NCBI RefSeq assembly: GCF_000001735.4
Contig: NC_003070.9
Span: 24,599,971 to 24,663,970 of the forward strand
Length of the DNA stretch: 64,000 bases
Direction: 5' to 3'
Origin: Arabidopsis thaliana
Taxonomy: Eukaryota > Streptophyta > Magnoliopsida > Brassicales > Brassicaceae
Positions 34,446 to 47,250 of this stretch are shown here, piece after piece. Each line of letters begins with the position of its first letter. Position 1 is the stretch's first letter. A model generated the notes under the pieces. It was not told where the DNA came from and did no database searches. It worked only from the letters and a program-made list of their open reading frames with translations. The translations under genes were made by a program, and so were the position numbers.

Positions 34446-36403
34446 ATGAGAGATTCCTTGAAACCCAGATTTGATTTTTCTCCTTTTGTATATTTGTGTT
34501 TCCTCTCCTCTTCTTCCCCTCACAATTCTTTCATGTTTCTTGTGATGCAAGTAACATTTAGGGCTTAATTTGGGTGTCTTAATATTATTTTGATGTTGAG
34601 TGTTTTATTTGTTGGTTTGTTGATTTAGAAAAGTTGACGTGTGTACTTCAAGTTTGTGGGAAATGGTAAATGACAGTGAGGTAGAGAGGTTGGCATTGGA
34701 TCCATCTTCACATGGCTGTCTCTTTTGTTTGGATCTTCATTTTTTAAATATCTTTATAAATTGACATCAACTTGATCTCAACCAAAATGTTTTCTGTGAA
34801 TTTAGTTTCGGACTTAATACCTAGTATTAATATATAAGTATTGGATTAAATTAGTATCTGGTGACACAGATTCACAACTTTTTTTTTTATCATGGTATCA
34901 TGTAGGTAGAGTGTTGAACATTGTAATAGCATCCAAAGTAAATAAAACTTATTATAAAATGGATGATTAGGTATGGTTTCGGTTTTTAAAGAAATTTAAG
35001 TTTCAGATTTTGGCTAATATTCATTCATATCAAACTTGTATGTATTTTGGTTACATGAAAACGAGAAAAGGACAGTGTATTTTTAGAAATTATAAATCAT
35101 CAAGATAACGTTTGGTAACAGTTCAACCAATTCAAAGAAATAAACAAAGTTTTGGTCAGGACTACAATAATTCGATTATATTTTTGTTTTGTTAGGCTGA
35201 TTTTAAAACAAAATAGAAACCTTGGACTGGAAATCTAAAACATAATTATGTTAATATCGTTACACTTATCATCAATTTAAAGTTGTGTATAAATAAGTAC
35301 AATTCAATACAGCACAGAGAACAGGGAGATAGTAATACTTTTTCTCACATTTGTACTTTTGTGTCTCATAAGCAAAGAGAGACACATTATTTCTTATTTA
35401 TATACTTTCTTTTCATAATCAAAAAAATATTAGACCAAACCAAGATTATGCTCTGAAATTTGGAAAAAGTGAGATCTTTATTTATTTAACACGTTTAGTA
35501 CTATGGTCTATGGATGATTTATGTTCACATTGTACAGTGCTACTAAACAGGTAGTCTTTATCTCGTTGTATGCATATAAATAACATTTCATATGTTACAA
35601 GTCACAAGATAGTACAAAAATCGATTGAGTCAGAAGTAGTAATAAAATAACAATTCTCTTATTATTTTAGTAAATGATATCTCAGAATTTTATTTTTCAA
35701 TTAAGATTAACACTTTTTTACGTAAAATATAGGATCAATTTCTCTTTTCAGGTACATGCACTAACTTAACCTTACTTTTTCTATTAATTCTCTAAATAAT
35801 CTTGGTCTCCTTATCATTTTTGAGGTAAATAACATTTTTGTTTATTATAAAATTGTTTGTGTCACCAGTCTTAACGAAGAGAAGTACATAGATTTGAATT
35901 TTGCGCACTACTATGTTACTCGAGTTCATCGAAGTATCTCAAAGAATTAAACCAACTAAATCGCTAAAAAGAGTTTACAAAATTGAAGCCCAACTCTCCA
36001 ACAATGAAGCCCATTCCATTCGATTTCGAACCTAAAGTTATTATGTAGAAATGAAGCAAGTTGTGTAATATAGTTTGGCTAAGATGCTGGTGGACACAAA
36101 GATAGCTGGAAACACAATATCAAGGATGGTTCACATAATCACATTATGAGTTGGAGATAGGTGTTGCCGTGTTTCTTACTAATATTATCTTTTCCTTTTC
36201 TTAAAGAAGGATATATGTAGTGGGAGAAATATGGACAGACTCATAAAATCTCAAGCGAATTATCAAAACAGGTAAGAACGTTACGTAATGTCCATATGCG
36301 CATGGTAGCGTTTTCATGCACCGACTCTTGACCACTGACTTAGTCAATCTCTAGCCGATTTCACATCATTCTTCATTTCAATATTATTTTTTATAGCAAA
36401 GAC

Positions 36404-36444
36404 AAAAATACTCTCCAATTGTAGACTAAAAATACTCTCTAATT
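36404..36444 (+). repeat. Short direct duplication
   Basis: AAAAATACTCTCCAATT at 36404-36420 recurs with one change at 36428-36444, separated by GTAGACT. It resembles a patch duplication left by break repair. Confidence 0.65.
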
Positions 36445-36992
36445 TGTATGGTTTCTCACTACGATTAAACCAAACTAAATTGTAGACCGATTTGGTTTCG
36501 GGGTTATAAGAAAAATCTTATCAACATAATTTTCTACATCTATATTTGTCTAATATTTTTTATGCATAATCGATCTTACCAAAACATACCAAAAAGGCAC
36601 AAACTCTTTAAAATCACAAATATTTGATGTTCGCGGTTCGGAATCGGTGTTTCTTACCGGAAGTCAACTTGTTGGATTTTTGCTTATGGCTTTTTGTTGT
36701 TTATGTTGTAGTCTGTTATAGTTTTTGTTATTTTCTTCTGCTTTCGATTTTTTCCTTCTACTTATATTTTTCTGTAATTTTTTTCAAAAGCTTGCAAAAA
36801 AATATAAATATTTAACATTGATATAAAAAAAAAGTTTTACAGTTGATTTCTTTTTGTGAAAAAAAAAACTCAATCCTCAAGACCAAAAAAGAAGAGCGAA
36901 ACAAAAAAAACAACCCAAGAATAGGTTTAAGAACTTTAATTTTTTCCTATTTCTGGATTAGTTGTCAATGTCATTAAATTCAAACATTCAAC

Positions 36993-37113
36993 GGTCAATT
37001 TTTACGCTTCTTTAACAGCTAGCGAATAATATGACATAAACCTTCATTAATTCAAAAATCATTTTTCCCGTGATATGTTTTTTTTTTCTTTTACCTAAAA
37101 ATTAACTTTGACC
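36993..37113 (+). promoter_or_regulatory. W-boxes in the PUB20 promoter
   Basis: Two WRKY core sites lie upstream of the TATA box: GGTCAA (36993-36998, i.e. TTGACC on the minus strand) and TTGACC (37108-37113). CMPG1-type genes are rapidly induced by elicitors through W-box-like sites (known from parsley and Arabidopsis), so their presence fits. Confidence 0.5.
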
Positions 37114-37192
37114 CACTCGCGTTCGAGAAGCGTATGATAACGACTAATTTAAAATGCATACATTTTATTATCTCTATATTCACATCCATACA

Positions 37193-37200
37193 TATATAAA
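37193..37200 (+). promoter_or_regulatory. TATA box of PUB20
   Basis: TATATAAA lies about 50 bases before the ATG at 37248. It implies a leader of about 20 bases and excludes use of the TTG-initiated extension at 37215. Confidence 0.65.
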
Positions 37201-37247
37201 TCTCTCATCCCCACTTGTGTTCTCCATTAGTAATAAACGGTCAAAGA

Positions 37248-38543
37248 ATGGGACTTTCATTGAGAGTGAGACGTCGTGGAGGAAGTGTTAGCAAGAAAGA
37301 GATCATTCCGGTGACAAGTTGCTCGGAGGAAGTGGAGATAACCATACCATCGCAGTTTCAATGTCCGATATCTTACGAGCTAATGAAGGATCCGGTGATT
37401 ATTGCCTCGGGGATCACTTACGATCGCGAAAACATCGAGAAGTGGTTCGAGTCCGGGTACCAAACTTGTCCCGTTACAAACACGGTTTTGACAAGTTTGG
37501 AACAGATTCCGAACCATACGATTCGGAGGATGATTCAAGGTTGGTGCGGGTCGTCACTAGGCGGCGGGATTGAACGAATCCCGACGCCTCGTGTACCCGT
37601 GACCAGTCATCAAGTCTCCGAGATTTGTGAGAGGTTATCCGCTGCTACGCGGCGTGGAGACTACGCCGCGTGCATGGAGATGGTTACGAAGATGACGAGA
37701 CTAGGAAAAGAGAGCGAGAGGAATCGAAAATGCGTTAAGGAAAACGGCGCGGGATTGGTTCTTTGCGTTTGCTTCGACGCGTTTTCCGAAAACGCAAATG
37801 CGTCATTATTATTGGAGGAGACTGTGTCTGTGCTGACGTGGATGCTTCCCATTGGTTTAGAAGGTCAATCCAAACTCACCACGACGTCGTCGTTTAATCG
37901 TTTAGTGGAACTGTTGAGAAATGGTGATCAAAACGCTGCGTTTTTGATAAAAGAGCTTCTTGAGCTTAACGTAACTCACGTTCACGCGTTAACAAAGATC
38001 AATGGCGTCCAAGAAGCGTTCATGAAATCGATTAATCGCGATTCTACATGCGTCAACTCGTTAATATCAATCCACCATATGATCTTGACAAATCAAGAAA
38101 CCGTATCAAGGTTTCTTGAATTGGATCTTGTGAATATAACAGTGGAGATGCTAGTGGATTCAGAAAACAGCGTTTGCGAGAAAGCGTTAACGGTATTAAA
38201 CGTGATTTGTGAAACTAAAGAAGGAAGAGAGAAAGTGAGAAGAAACAAGCTGGTGATACCGATTTTGGTGAAGAAGATTTTGAAGATTTCTGAGAAGAAA
38301 GATTTGGTTTCTGTGATGTGGAAGGTTTGTAAAAGTGGTGATGGGTCTGAAGTTGAAGAAGCGTTGAGATTAGGTGCGTTTAAGAAGCTTGTTGTCATGT
38401 TACAAGTTGGATGTGGTGAAGGAACTAAGGAGAAAGTTACAGAGTTGTTGAAGATGATGAATAAAGTTATGAAGATGAATGGTTTTGTTGATCGTTCTTA
38501 TTCTTCTTCAATTGAGTTTAAACATGTTAAGAAACCATTTTAA
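37248..38543 (+). CDS. PUB20: U-box E3 ubiquitin ligase (CMPG1 type)
   Basis: A plant U-box E3 ligase, 431 residues, intronless. The U-box spans about residues 33-105 and starts PSQFQCPIS, with the MKDPV and CPVTNT elements that give CMPG1 proteins their name (Cys, Met, Pro and Gly). An ARM-repeat-like helical region fills about 140-410 and would bind substrates. CMPG1 proteins are early elicitor-induced regulators of defence-related cell death (recalled). The ATG at 37248 is chosen because of the TATA box and because the frame upstream begins only with TTG. It converges with MMD1, whose stop codon is 280 bases away. Likely At1g66160. Confidence 0.94.
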   Translation: MGLSLRVRRRGGSVSKKEIIPVTSCSEEVEITIPSQFQCPISYELMKDPVIIASGITYDRENIEKWFESGYQTCPVTNTVLTSLEQIPNHTIRRMIQGWCGSSLGGGIERIPTPRVPVTSHQVSEICERLSAATRRGDYAACMEMVTKMTRLGKESERNRKCVKENGAGLVLCVCFDAFSENANASLLLEETVSVLTWMLPIGLEGQSKLTTTSSFNRLVELLRNGDQNAAFLIKELLELNVTHVHALTKINGVQEAFMKSINRDSTCVNSLISIHHMILTNQETVSRFLELDLVNITVEMLVDSENSVCEKALTVLNVICETKEGREKVRRNKLVIPILVKKILKISEKKDLVSVMWKVCKSGDGSEVEEALRLGAFKKLVVMLQVGCGEGTKEKVTELLKMMNKVMKMNGFVDRSYSSSIEFKHVKKPF

Positions 38544-38822
38544 TACATTTTGTATAGAGGAAACACCACAATTTTTTTCAAATCATCAATGTTTCCAAAA
38601 ACCGGATTGGACCGACGGTTTGATAAACCAGACCTTATTCACAAAGCTCTGTTTCTTATTTCCTCTGTTTTTAAAACCCTCTCTTTGTAAACAGTGTCTC
38701 TTAACCAACTTGTAAACCACAAAGCCAAACTCATTTATATTGAGGCAAACAAATCACATATACAATTTGGTTTTGTTTACAAAAGAATTGATTATCTACA
38801 AAGTTTGATCCAAAAACTGACT

Positions 38823-41252
38823 TTACAAAAGATAGTTTTCTTCAGGAAAAATCATACCAAGACATCTCTGATCTCCAAAGAAATCATCTGCAGATTCAAG
38901 CAAAAACACATTCTCTGAACTTGGAAACTCATACTTTGGCTGCAGCACTTTCCTCTGTTGCTCTGCAAATTCTTCACAGCAATTCGAACAAACAAAAAGT
39001 GGAGGCAAAGTATCTGAATCATCAATCCCACAACATCGTGTATGTTGCCATACCTCACAAACATCACAAGATATCATCCTCTCGCCATCATCATCTCTAG
39101 CTCTGCAAATACATTTCACCATCCATGTATCACATCCACCTTGACACTTGAGTTTTGATTCCAAATCTATCCCATGACCTCTCACTGTTAAAGCAGAACA
39201 AGAACCGATCAAACTCATATCTTCTTCAACCTCATCAATCTCAGTCACTACAAAATTTGACAAGATGCAGTAAGTATCTCTGAAGGTCTCTTCAATGGCT
39301 TGCTTTAGATCATAGACTGTAGCTTGTAATGGCACTGTGACTAATTCGCCTGGAGGCAGCTCTGTGGTCTGTTCGGATCTCACATCAACCAAACTTGGAT
39401 TGATACGGCAAAGAAATTGCAAGACTGTGTCATTGTTGTCCCATATAGGCCACTCTTTGATGAAGTGTTTAGAGTCTAAGATTGCTTGAGTTGCAGATCT
39501 CACTAGCTCAGATTCTGGATAGTTCAACAGCACATTTGTGTATAGTAACAACAGATCTCCATAAACGTCAGCTCCAGGTTTCAATGGAGTAAGAATCCTC
39601 AACGGAGTAATCTCCTCTAGCACAACAGCTTCTTTTTTCTTCGGTTCTTTGGCTTTCACCGCATCATCAAGATCCTGTATTGTATAGTGCAGGATCCGTG
39701 TAATGGGATCAACATAACGTCGAACCAAAACATCCCCAACAACCACATTGTTCATTGACTTCAGCACGTAATCAAGCAGACCGGTATCTCCAATATGCAA
39801 TCTAGCTGAATCCCTAACATCTTGTCGAGTCATACCGTTCTGCTTCAACGCTTTCATCTCTTTCAGTGACTCTACTATCACTTCAGCTGCAAATATTAGT
39901 CTCCTCACAGGCCATCTACTACCCAAATTTGCAGCCACAGTACTATAGTTCCTATATTTCGGAGACTTGTCATTATCCGCAACATCACTTTTCTTCAAAA
40001 GCAATCGGCTTGATCTCTTCTGATGAGGAGAATCTGTCAAGAGAGGAGGAGTCACAGGAAGAAGCTTTTGAGGAGAAGCATGAGACTTTATAATGAGCAT
40101 AAAACGCAAAAGATCTCTGAAAGTCTTCAAGTGTCCTTCACTCATTTCTCTGTAATATCGAAAAACCTGATTGATCTCCTTAGATTGTCGAAGCTCACCG
40201 AAATCAAACTCGATTTGATCAATCTCAAGTGAACCAAGAGCCTCAATGGCATTCTCATACTCATTCTTGGTCACACCAAAACTCCCACAACAGAACTTAT
40301 ATCCCCATCTTCCAAACCAAGAGTGACCATAAGCAACACCATACAACAACCTCAGTTCCACAGACCTCTTCTTAGCCAAATCTTCAACAGTAATCATCCT
40401 GCAACAAGATCACACTCTATCAATTTCCAAGCAAAATCCAACAAACACAAAAAGAACAGATAAATGTTGTCTCCATTACCTTGCTCCGAGACTATTACAA
40501 AGCCGATCCCAAAAGTCCACAATCTCTCTTCCGCATAAGTACTTAGAACCACTTTCCATACCATTGACACATACCAAATGACCAAAACCATTGCAATGAA
40601 TCAAACCATGTAAAACATGGGATTGAGAATCAAAAGCATCATCTTCTAATGGCAAACTCCACTCAGTATCAATCGGAATAATGAAGTGATATTTTCTCTT
40701 CGACACAAAATGGTTACTCCAACCTAAACAAACACACAAAATCCAAAGTTAAAAACTTTTCAACAAAAATCTCCAAATCAATCCAAAATTCCACAACTTC
40801 CATCAATCTAACAACAAAATTGCAAACCTAATCGAAACAAGCCCATATACACAAAAACCTACCCAGTTTCTCAAAATCTCATCAAACACCAAATTGATTA
40901 ACGCGATTAAACCCAAATCCCGAAATCGAACCCAGAAGGATTAACTAATCCACAAACCTGTGCAACGACAGTGATCGCAATAGGGTTCCGATGAATGTTT
41001 CACATTTTCTTCAACAATGTACAACGGAATCAGAGAACTCTTCGTCTCATGGCTTAAAAGAGTACACCACACAGTCATACCGCGGATATCATAATCTTCA
41101 ATCTCCGCACAGTCCCGTAAAAAAACCCTAATTTGATCGCGAAAAGCTCCGTTCCGTTGTATCGGAAACCCATCTTCCCCGAATCGTTGTAGATTGTAAA
41201 CTTTTGGCTTCCGTTTTCTCTTACGACACGTTTCGATGATTGGGACTGGCAT
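38823..41252 (-). CDS. MMD1: PHD-finger protein needed for male meiosis
   Basis: Known in Arabidopsis as MMD1/DUET, a PHD protein of male meiocytes required for meiotic progression and chromosome condensation. Three exons, 41252-40958, 40723-40480 and 40398-38823, give 704 residues. The N terminus has a basic RKRKRKPK stretch. The central part is the helical domain shared by the plant MMD1/MS1-like group. The C-terminal PHD finger is at about residues 605-657: CICRARDDDGERMISCDVCE, then W-Q-H and C-x-x-C, giving the C4HC3 zinc ligands and an aromatic-cage tryptophan of the type that reads methylated H3K4. Single nucleotides at the exon borders join cleanly (TG|G, AG|G). Likely At1g66170. Confidence 0.94.
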
Positions 41253-42628
41253 TTTTGAGTGATGATAGAGTTCGCTTTTGATTCTGAGACTTTTAGGGTT
41301 TTGAGATTTTAGCTTCGATGGAGACGAAGAAGAAGAAGCTCTGAGGAATTTACCCGCTCAAATGCGTTTTGTGTAGTTTTAGAAATACCCTTGGTGTTGA
41401 TTATTATCTACGTAATTGCCACTGAGATCTGACGGTTGTTAATTGAGTTCATGATCTGACGGTTGTAGATCTTTGCCGTTTATCTTTGTAACCGAAGTTT
41501 GTTAGTCAAAGTCAACAGTCGGTCAACAGATCACTCTGTTGAGTATATATTTTTACAAACCTTTCTATTTTAAAAGCTCTATTATTCACATTTTTAATAT
41601 TTATTCTTGTGAATGAAGAGTTCGAATTTTATTTATATTATGTGGAGATATAGTTGGTGATTTTGCGAAGCTTTAATATGTCATCGGTGTTAACTTTAAG
41701 TTATTGAAAGAACTTAGATGTTAGTGTGGTGTTTTCGTATATTCATAAATTTGTTTTTTTTTTGTTTTTTATGGTGCTGGAAATTTTAAATAATATTTAA
41801 TTCAGTGGGAAAGTTTCAAAAATACAACCTTTTAAAAGCACTATTGTTTTATTCTCTATTTTCAAAAATACCACAAATATGGATTTATAAATTCTTAAAG
41901 CATGTTATAAAAAATATTTATAAAGTTTTATATGGTTTTTAGCATTTTAAAAACTTTTCAGTAATTATTTGTTGTATAAAATATACTAGTATTGATTTTG
42001 TTATAGACTAAATTTGAATGTGTTAAATATTATATACCAATACAAAAATATTTTAGATATTATAACAAGACATATTATAACATGTACTGAACCTACCTAT
42101 ATCTTGTACACTTTGTGAAAGAGGTAGATCCACAACAATTACATTACAATTTGTAAAATTGGATCCACAACAATTTAAAAAGGTAGAATGAGTAACTATT
42201 TCTAAATGATTTATGATCCTTAAAGTTTATAGTATATTTTAGAAAAAACGGATTTCTTCTTTAGAGAATATTGAAAATTTATCAATTATCTACATATATC
42301 TATTTTGCAAATATTTTTAATCAGCTAAGGCACATAAAACCATAAATTCAACAATTACCCATCAATTGCGAAAATAAATCTTATAGTACAATGCAGAAGA
42401 TAGAAGCTAGACACAAATAAGTGGATGAATGATTTATTTGAATTTTCCACGTAGAAAGAATGAAAAAGCTAAGGCATTTTTATTCTTTGAGATCAACTTA
42501 CTTTTTTGAATCGTCAAAGAGTATGTGGACATCGAGTCACTCTTTGCATTAGGAGGATTTGGATAAATACACCACTACCTCTTTACTTTTACTTTTATTC
42601 ATCCTCTCTTACAATCTTTCAAGAGCAT
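41253..42628. other. Intergenic region upstream of MMD1
   Basis: Contains the MMD1 promoter (purine/GAAGAAG-rich near 41320) and A/T-rich spacer. Two copies of GATCTGACGGTTGT-like sequence lie near 41427 and 41452. GGTCAACAG and AGTCAACAG W-box-like words lie near 41505-41525. No gene. Confidence 0.45.
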
Positions 42629-42826
42629 ATGGATGATCCTCAGTCTCCTCGAGTTAATTCAAATTGCTCAAGTATTCCTCTTCTTGGTTGCATCATGGAC
42701 ACTCTTGTTCATCTTTTTACGATCTTTTCTGACGAACAAGGCAAACAAGTCGTCGACACTGCGGTTGCGGAAAATCGTGCAGCTCATAAACACTTTAGGC
42801 AACTCAACTGTGTTAAACTCAACTAG
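42629..42826 (+). CDS. Possible small protein, 65 residues
   Basis: Not recognised. A frame from an ATG at 42629 runs to a stop at 42826. It has mixed, non-repetitive composition (MDDPQSPRVN start, a VDTAVAENRAAHKHF helix) unlike the A/T-biased frames around it. A TATA-like GGATAAATA lies about 65 bases upstream. No signal peptide or domain is apparent; a hydrophobic stretch (GCIMDTLVHLFTIF) is near residue 22. The frame extends further upstream only to a TTG. It may be a lineage-specific gene or chance. Confidence 0.4.
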   Translation: MDDPQSPRVNSNCSSIPLLGCIMDTLVHLFTIFSDEQGKQVVDTAVAENRAAHKHFRQLNCVKLN

Positions 42827-43589
42827 CCCATGATGATAAGTTTTTCTTAGTATCTTTGGTTTTTCGTTTGTCTTGATTTATATCTAAAAAGTATTTTTTT
42901 ATATGTTATATATAGAATTAGTTACGAAAGACTAGAATTTTCTATGATGTATGAAAATTTTGCATCAATGAAAAATATTTTGGATTCATATCATGTGGAG
43001 TTTTCTCCTTGGAGCAAGAAGAAAAGTATGCCTTCATTAAGAAATTCGACTCTTAAGTCTCCTTAATCCAGATGATCCCTATGTAAATATGTCCCATCTT
43101 CTTTTCTTTCTTTCTTTTGGTCAAATTCTTTTTTTTTGTTTGTCTTTTTGCAATATCCAATTACATTCAAGTATTTTATACAAATGTTTATAAGCAAACC
43201 GTTAGATTCAAAAATAAATACCTTCTCATATATAAGCTTTTAAATTCTTTGAAAAATTAAGTTTTTGAATCTTAGTATAGCTGATAGACAATGTTTCAAT
43301 CTTGTATATGATGCTAGAAAGAGAAAATCTCTTGGATCATCGATTTTTGGCTACTGGTATTGGACTTCGATTCGTCATCACTTCTCGTATCAATCGATCC
43401 ACGGCTAGTGGTCATTAACATGTTTTGACGTACAAACTATGGATCAATCGATCTTAGGTGTCCTCTACTTCTTTTCTCGATCGTTTTTTTTCGAACAAGC
43501 CTATAACGTATCAAAACTTCCAAATCCCGCAAAAGCACCTAGTACAGTAAAAGACTCAACACAAGACCAAAAAGACGGCCTACGACGCG

Positions 43590-43757
43590 ACAAATGACTC
43601 AAAAACAAAAACTAAATGAATGACTTAAGACACTAAAAATGCAACATATCACTAGGCTTATAAACCAGACGCCACAAATGACTCAAAAACAAAAGCTAAA
43701 TGAAGGATTTAAGACTCTATAAACGCAACATATCACCTAGTCCTATAAACCGTACAC
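43590..43757 (+). repeat. 84-bp tandem repeat, two copies
   Basis: ACAAATGACTCAAAAACAAA starts at 43590 and again at 43674, and the match continues through TAAATGAA, GCAACATATCAC and TATAAACC. Two full units with scattered changes. It may be a fragment of a larger retroelement, but no coding part is nearby. Confidence 0.85.
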
Positions 43758-45929
43758 CACCTACAAATGAAAAATAATTTATTTTTCTATTTTGTATCCA
43801 AGTTTGATTTTGATTTTGATTTAGCAGTGAAATCTCTCGTCTCATGTCATATGTAAGATGATTTTGAATGATCGTTCATCTTCATTTGATACCCAAATAG
43901 TTCCTTTCCAATACATATGAACACAAACCAAGATATATCAAATTCATTCCTAAATGCCCTATAGACTCAAAGCAAAACACATAATACAGACTACCAAGTT
44001 CTTTTGGTATTGCCCTTTTTTATGTTTCAATATTTTAGCTTATCTTTTCTGATTTAGATGTACATAACAGTATTTTATTGTTGAGAAAATAAATAGAATA
44101 TTAATTTTGAAACAATAATGTTATAAAGAGATATCATTTGAGCTTATCTTCGTGACTACAATTAATGGAGTTAACATATCATAAGTTGATATCTAATGAT
44201 AACATAGTCTGGTCCCGTTACCACACACAACTCACAAGACAAGTGGACTAGAACTATAGAAGCATGGGACTGCATAGCTCTTTTCTTATTTTCTCCCTTG
44301 ACATATGATTTGTCGTATTTATTTCTTATATTATATAGTTTTATTTTGTTGAAGTGTCATCGAAATTTGTGATCTAAAGTAAGTTGATGTTACATTATAA
44401 ATTCTTCAAATTTATTTGCAAATTGAAACTATACTCGCTTTCTCTACAGCTCTCCCACTCGATGTAAAATGATGTTGTCGTGTTTTATGATCCATGACCT
44501 TTGATCATATTATTCAAAGCTTCCAATAAAAAAAAATAGAATTGTGAAAATCAATTTTAAAGATTTGGTGGTAAACAAATTACAATAAGTATTTTAATAT
44601 CCTCAAGCAAGAGCATAAACATTGATTTATCTAAATAAATTTCCACTAAAACTAGTACGAAAAGAAGTTTAGAATCAAACTAGTTTTTTTGTAATGATTT
44701 TGAATATTAAATATGTTGTGAGATACAACCGTTTATAAGATTCATGAACGTAGACATGGTCCTACGGAAATTAAATTCCTATAGTTATCAATACTATTTT
44801 GAGTTTCATTTAATTTGACAAAGAAATAAATATTTTCACAAGATTCAATAGACATATAATTGGATCAAATATATCGTTTTGTGTAATTACAAACAATAGC
44901 TCACGTCAACGCGTTATTGGTTTCAGTTCTTCAAAGCAAAGCTAGTGGCACCTTTGCTCGGTTCTCAATTTAAGTGGATCATTCTTTCCGGTAAACTATT
45001 CAATTATAATAAGACATCACAGAAAGTTATAACCACCCAAATTTAGAAATAATAAAAAGTGTTAAAAACACATTATTATAAATTTAAAGGTAAAGCTAAT
45101 ATAAAAATACAAAATATGGAATAAATCATTGTCTCATATTTAAGAGAAACCGCGTTCCATATTTCACAGTATTTGCTTTCGCCTCAATATCTTTTGTCAT
45201 CTTTCGGTCTTAGAAATCAGTTTTTCTAGGATTTATTAAGAAAATAAATATTATAAAAAAACTAATTCTTTAGTCTAAAAATGTCACTATATTTTAGAAA
45301 AATCACTTAATTAAGGTCTTATTAAAATCTAATTGAGTATTGTAGAAACAATATTTTTTTCATGCTAAAGTACTTACCTAACATAATCCAACTACTTAAA
45401 ACAATATTAAACGAAGAAGTGCGACTTATTATTCAACTATATTAATTACAAAAATTGTTCAACACAATCACATATTCGTGTACATTTATTCCTTCGCAAA
45501 ATTATTGTGAATTTAATTTGTGTAAAATTATTATAATATTTAACGATTATCTACATATACATTTTTGCATCCATATCCATTTTGTGAAATAAATCTTGTA
45601 GTTGAGACTTATTTACAATGGCTCTCACTGAATTTTAATGTTTGTTTTTGATAATTCGAAAAAAAATTTTCGAATGAAATATTTGACATTTAACAATCTT
45701 CTCTAAATCTCTCCACGTTAGTTACTAAAATAAAACTTCCAAAATATTTAATTACTTCAAAATTAGCATTTTTGATATTGCTTTTCTCTATGACTATAAC
45801 AATTCGATTATAATCATCAAACCACAGAGATTTTTGATAGCATTTAATTACTACAGAATTACAAAATATTTAGACAATAATTCATAAACATATCATAAAT
45901 AAGATCAACATTAATAAAATAAATGTTTT

Positions 45930-46093
45930 TTCACGGGACGGGTTGTCGGGACGGGTTTGGTAGGACGTTACTTAATAACAATTGTAAACTATAAAATAAA
46001 AATATTTTATAAATAAATACAATTTGCAAACTTTTATGTATACTAACTTAAAAAATAAATTATTCCTGCAGTGTACCGCGGGTTAAAATCTAG
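45930..46093 (+). mobile_element. Helitron 3' terminal fragment
   Basis: GTACCGCGGGTTAAAATCTAG, followed by T, resembles the characteristic 3' end of Arabidopsis Helitrons: a GC-rich palindromic CCGCGG part, then A/T, then CTAG|T. Upstream GGGACGGGTTGTCGGGACGGG is also a familiar Helitron subterminal pattern. The 5' end was not found, so the start given here is arbitrary. Confidence 0.55.
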
Positions 46094-46279
46094 TTTGCTA
46101 TACAAAATCAGAATTTCAATTATACTATAACTAAATCAAATATATTTTAACAATTTACGATTATTGTTGTGGAACCATCGTCACATCTGTTATCCATATA
46201 TAGCCGCTGATTTGCCACCATGCCAAAGTATAATCAAATTGCTACAAAATTGTATTTTGTAGGCAAGTATATCTAGCGA

Positions 46280-46328
46280 AAGGTATAACTGGTAGTTGCC
46301 TAAAAATAAGAAGAAGGTATAACTGGTA
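46280..46328 (+). repeat. Short direct duplication around filler
   Basis: AAGGTATAACTGGTA (15 bases) is at 46280-46294 and 46314-46328, enclosing 19 bases that include TAAAAATAAG. Confidence 0.7.
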
Positions 46329-47184
46329 TAAAGAAAAACATGTGGGAAGTTCATATTCAAGGAAGGCAAACAAACCTATGTGTTGATTTGTTATATATAA
46401 GAAAAAATAAACTCCACTAGCTGCGTATGAGATAAGTTTCTTAAGTTCGCAAGCTGTGTATGAGGTGTACGTCAAAGCGAAAGATCCCTAATTAGTAATT
46501 TTATTTGGTGAAACTCTTGTAACCGATTTTATAGCCATAAGTAAAAATGTTTGTTTTTATAACTGTTAAAATTTAAAACAATATTTCATTGTGAGAGAGT
46601 TACACACAAGAATATATGTCTTTAATTTTTTTTTAGTTCCCTACAAAATCATTTGGTAAATACTGTATATATAGTTACATTGAGCGTTAAATTATTTTCA
46701 AGAAAATAATTTTCCGATGTTGTGCATGCAATTTCCCACCTAGGATATTATTATGTTTCCCAACCCCGAAATATCATTAAAAAAAAAAAATTAGTTTGAG
46801 AGGGAATTACTTTTAAATCTTAGTATATTTCCTGACTCCAAAATATTACGAATTTTGGTCTAACTTTTTTTGGTCATCTAAACGAAAACTGTCTGCAAAA
46901 AAAAAAAAACGTTTACAATTTACCTTCACAAATAACAAAACTCGTTATCTAAGATATGAGAAAGTATAATTTATTTCAAATATATTAATTTAATTTGATG
47001 AAAAAATTGTATTCGTTCCCTTCAAATGTAACCCTTGGCTTAGATTTATTTTTGTCAATTACTATAAACTTACTGTAAATTACATACAACCTTAAAATCT
47101 CCAAAATGAAACTATTGACCAAAAAAAAAAAAAAAAAATTTTAATAAACCTGAAAATTAAGTAAGAAAACGTGTATGTTAAGTG

Positions 47185-47192
47185 TATATATA
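47185..47192 (+). promoter_or_regulatory. TATA box of the aspartyl protease gene
   Basis: TATATATA lies about 60 bases before the ATG at 47251 and is followed by a CT-rich leader. Confidence 0.6.
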
Positions 47193-47250
47193 TTACAGTC
47201 ACCTTCCATTACTCTCCATCATCTCTCTCACTTCCACAAAACTCAAAAAA

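Larger units (their letters stand above)
34446..37192. other. Intergenic region, TMK1 / PUB20
   Basis: About 2.7 kb: the TMK1 3' untranslated region, then A/T-rich spacer, then the PUB20 promoter. A 17-base near-duplication lies at 36404 and 36428 (listed). No gene is supported. Confidence 0.5.
42827..47184. other. 4.4-kb gene-poor region with repeat debris
   Basis: No supported gene. It holds a two-copy 84-base tandem repeat at 43590, a short duplication at 46280 and a Helitron 3' end near 46093. A less AT-rich stretch near 43310-43480 is unexplained. Confidence 0.5.

Noticed and set aside
37215..37247. Extended N terminus of PUB20
   Set aside because: The first codon is TTG; the TATA box spacing favours the ATG at 37248.
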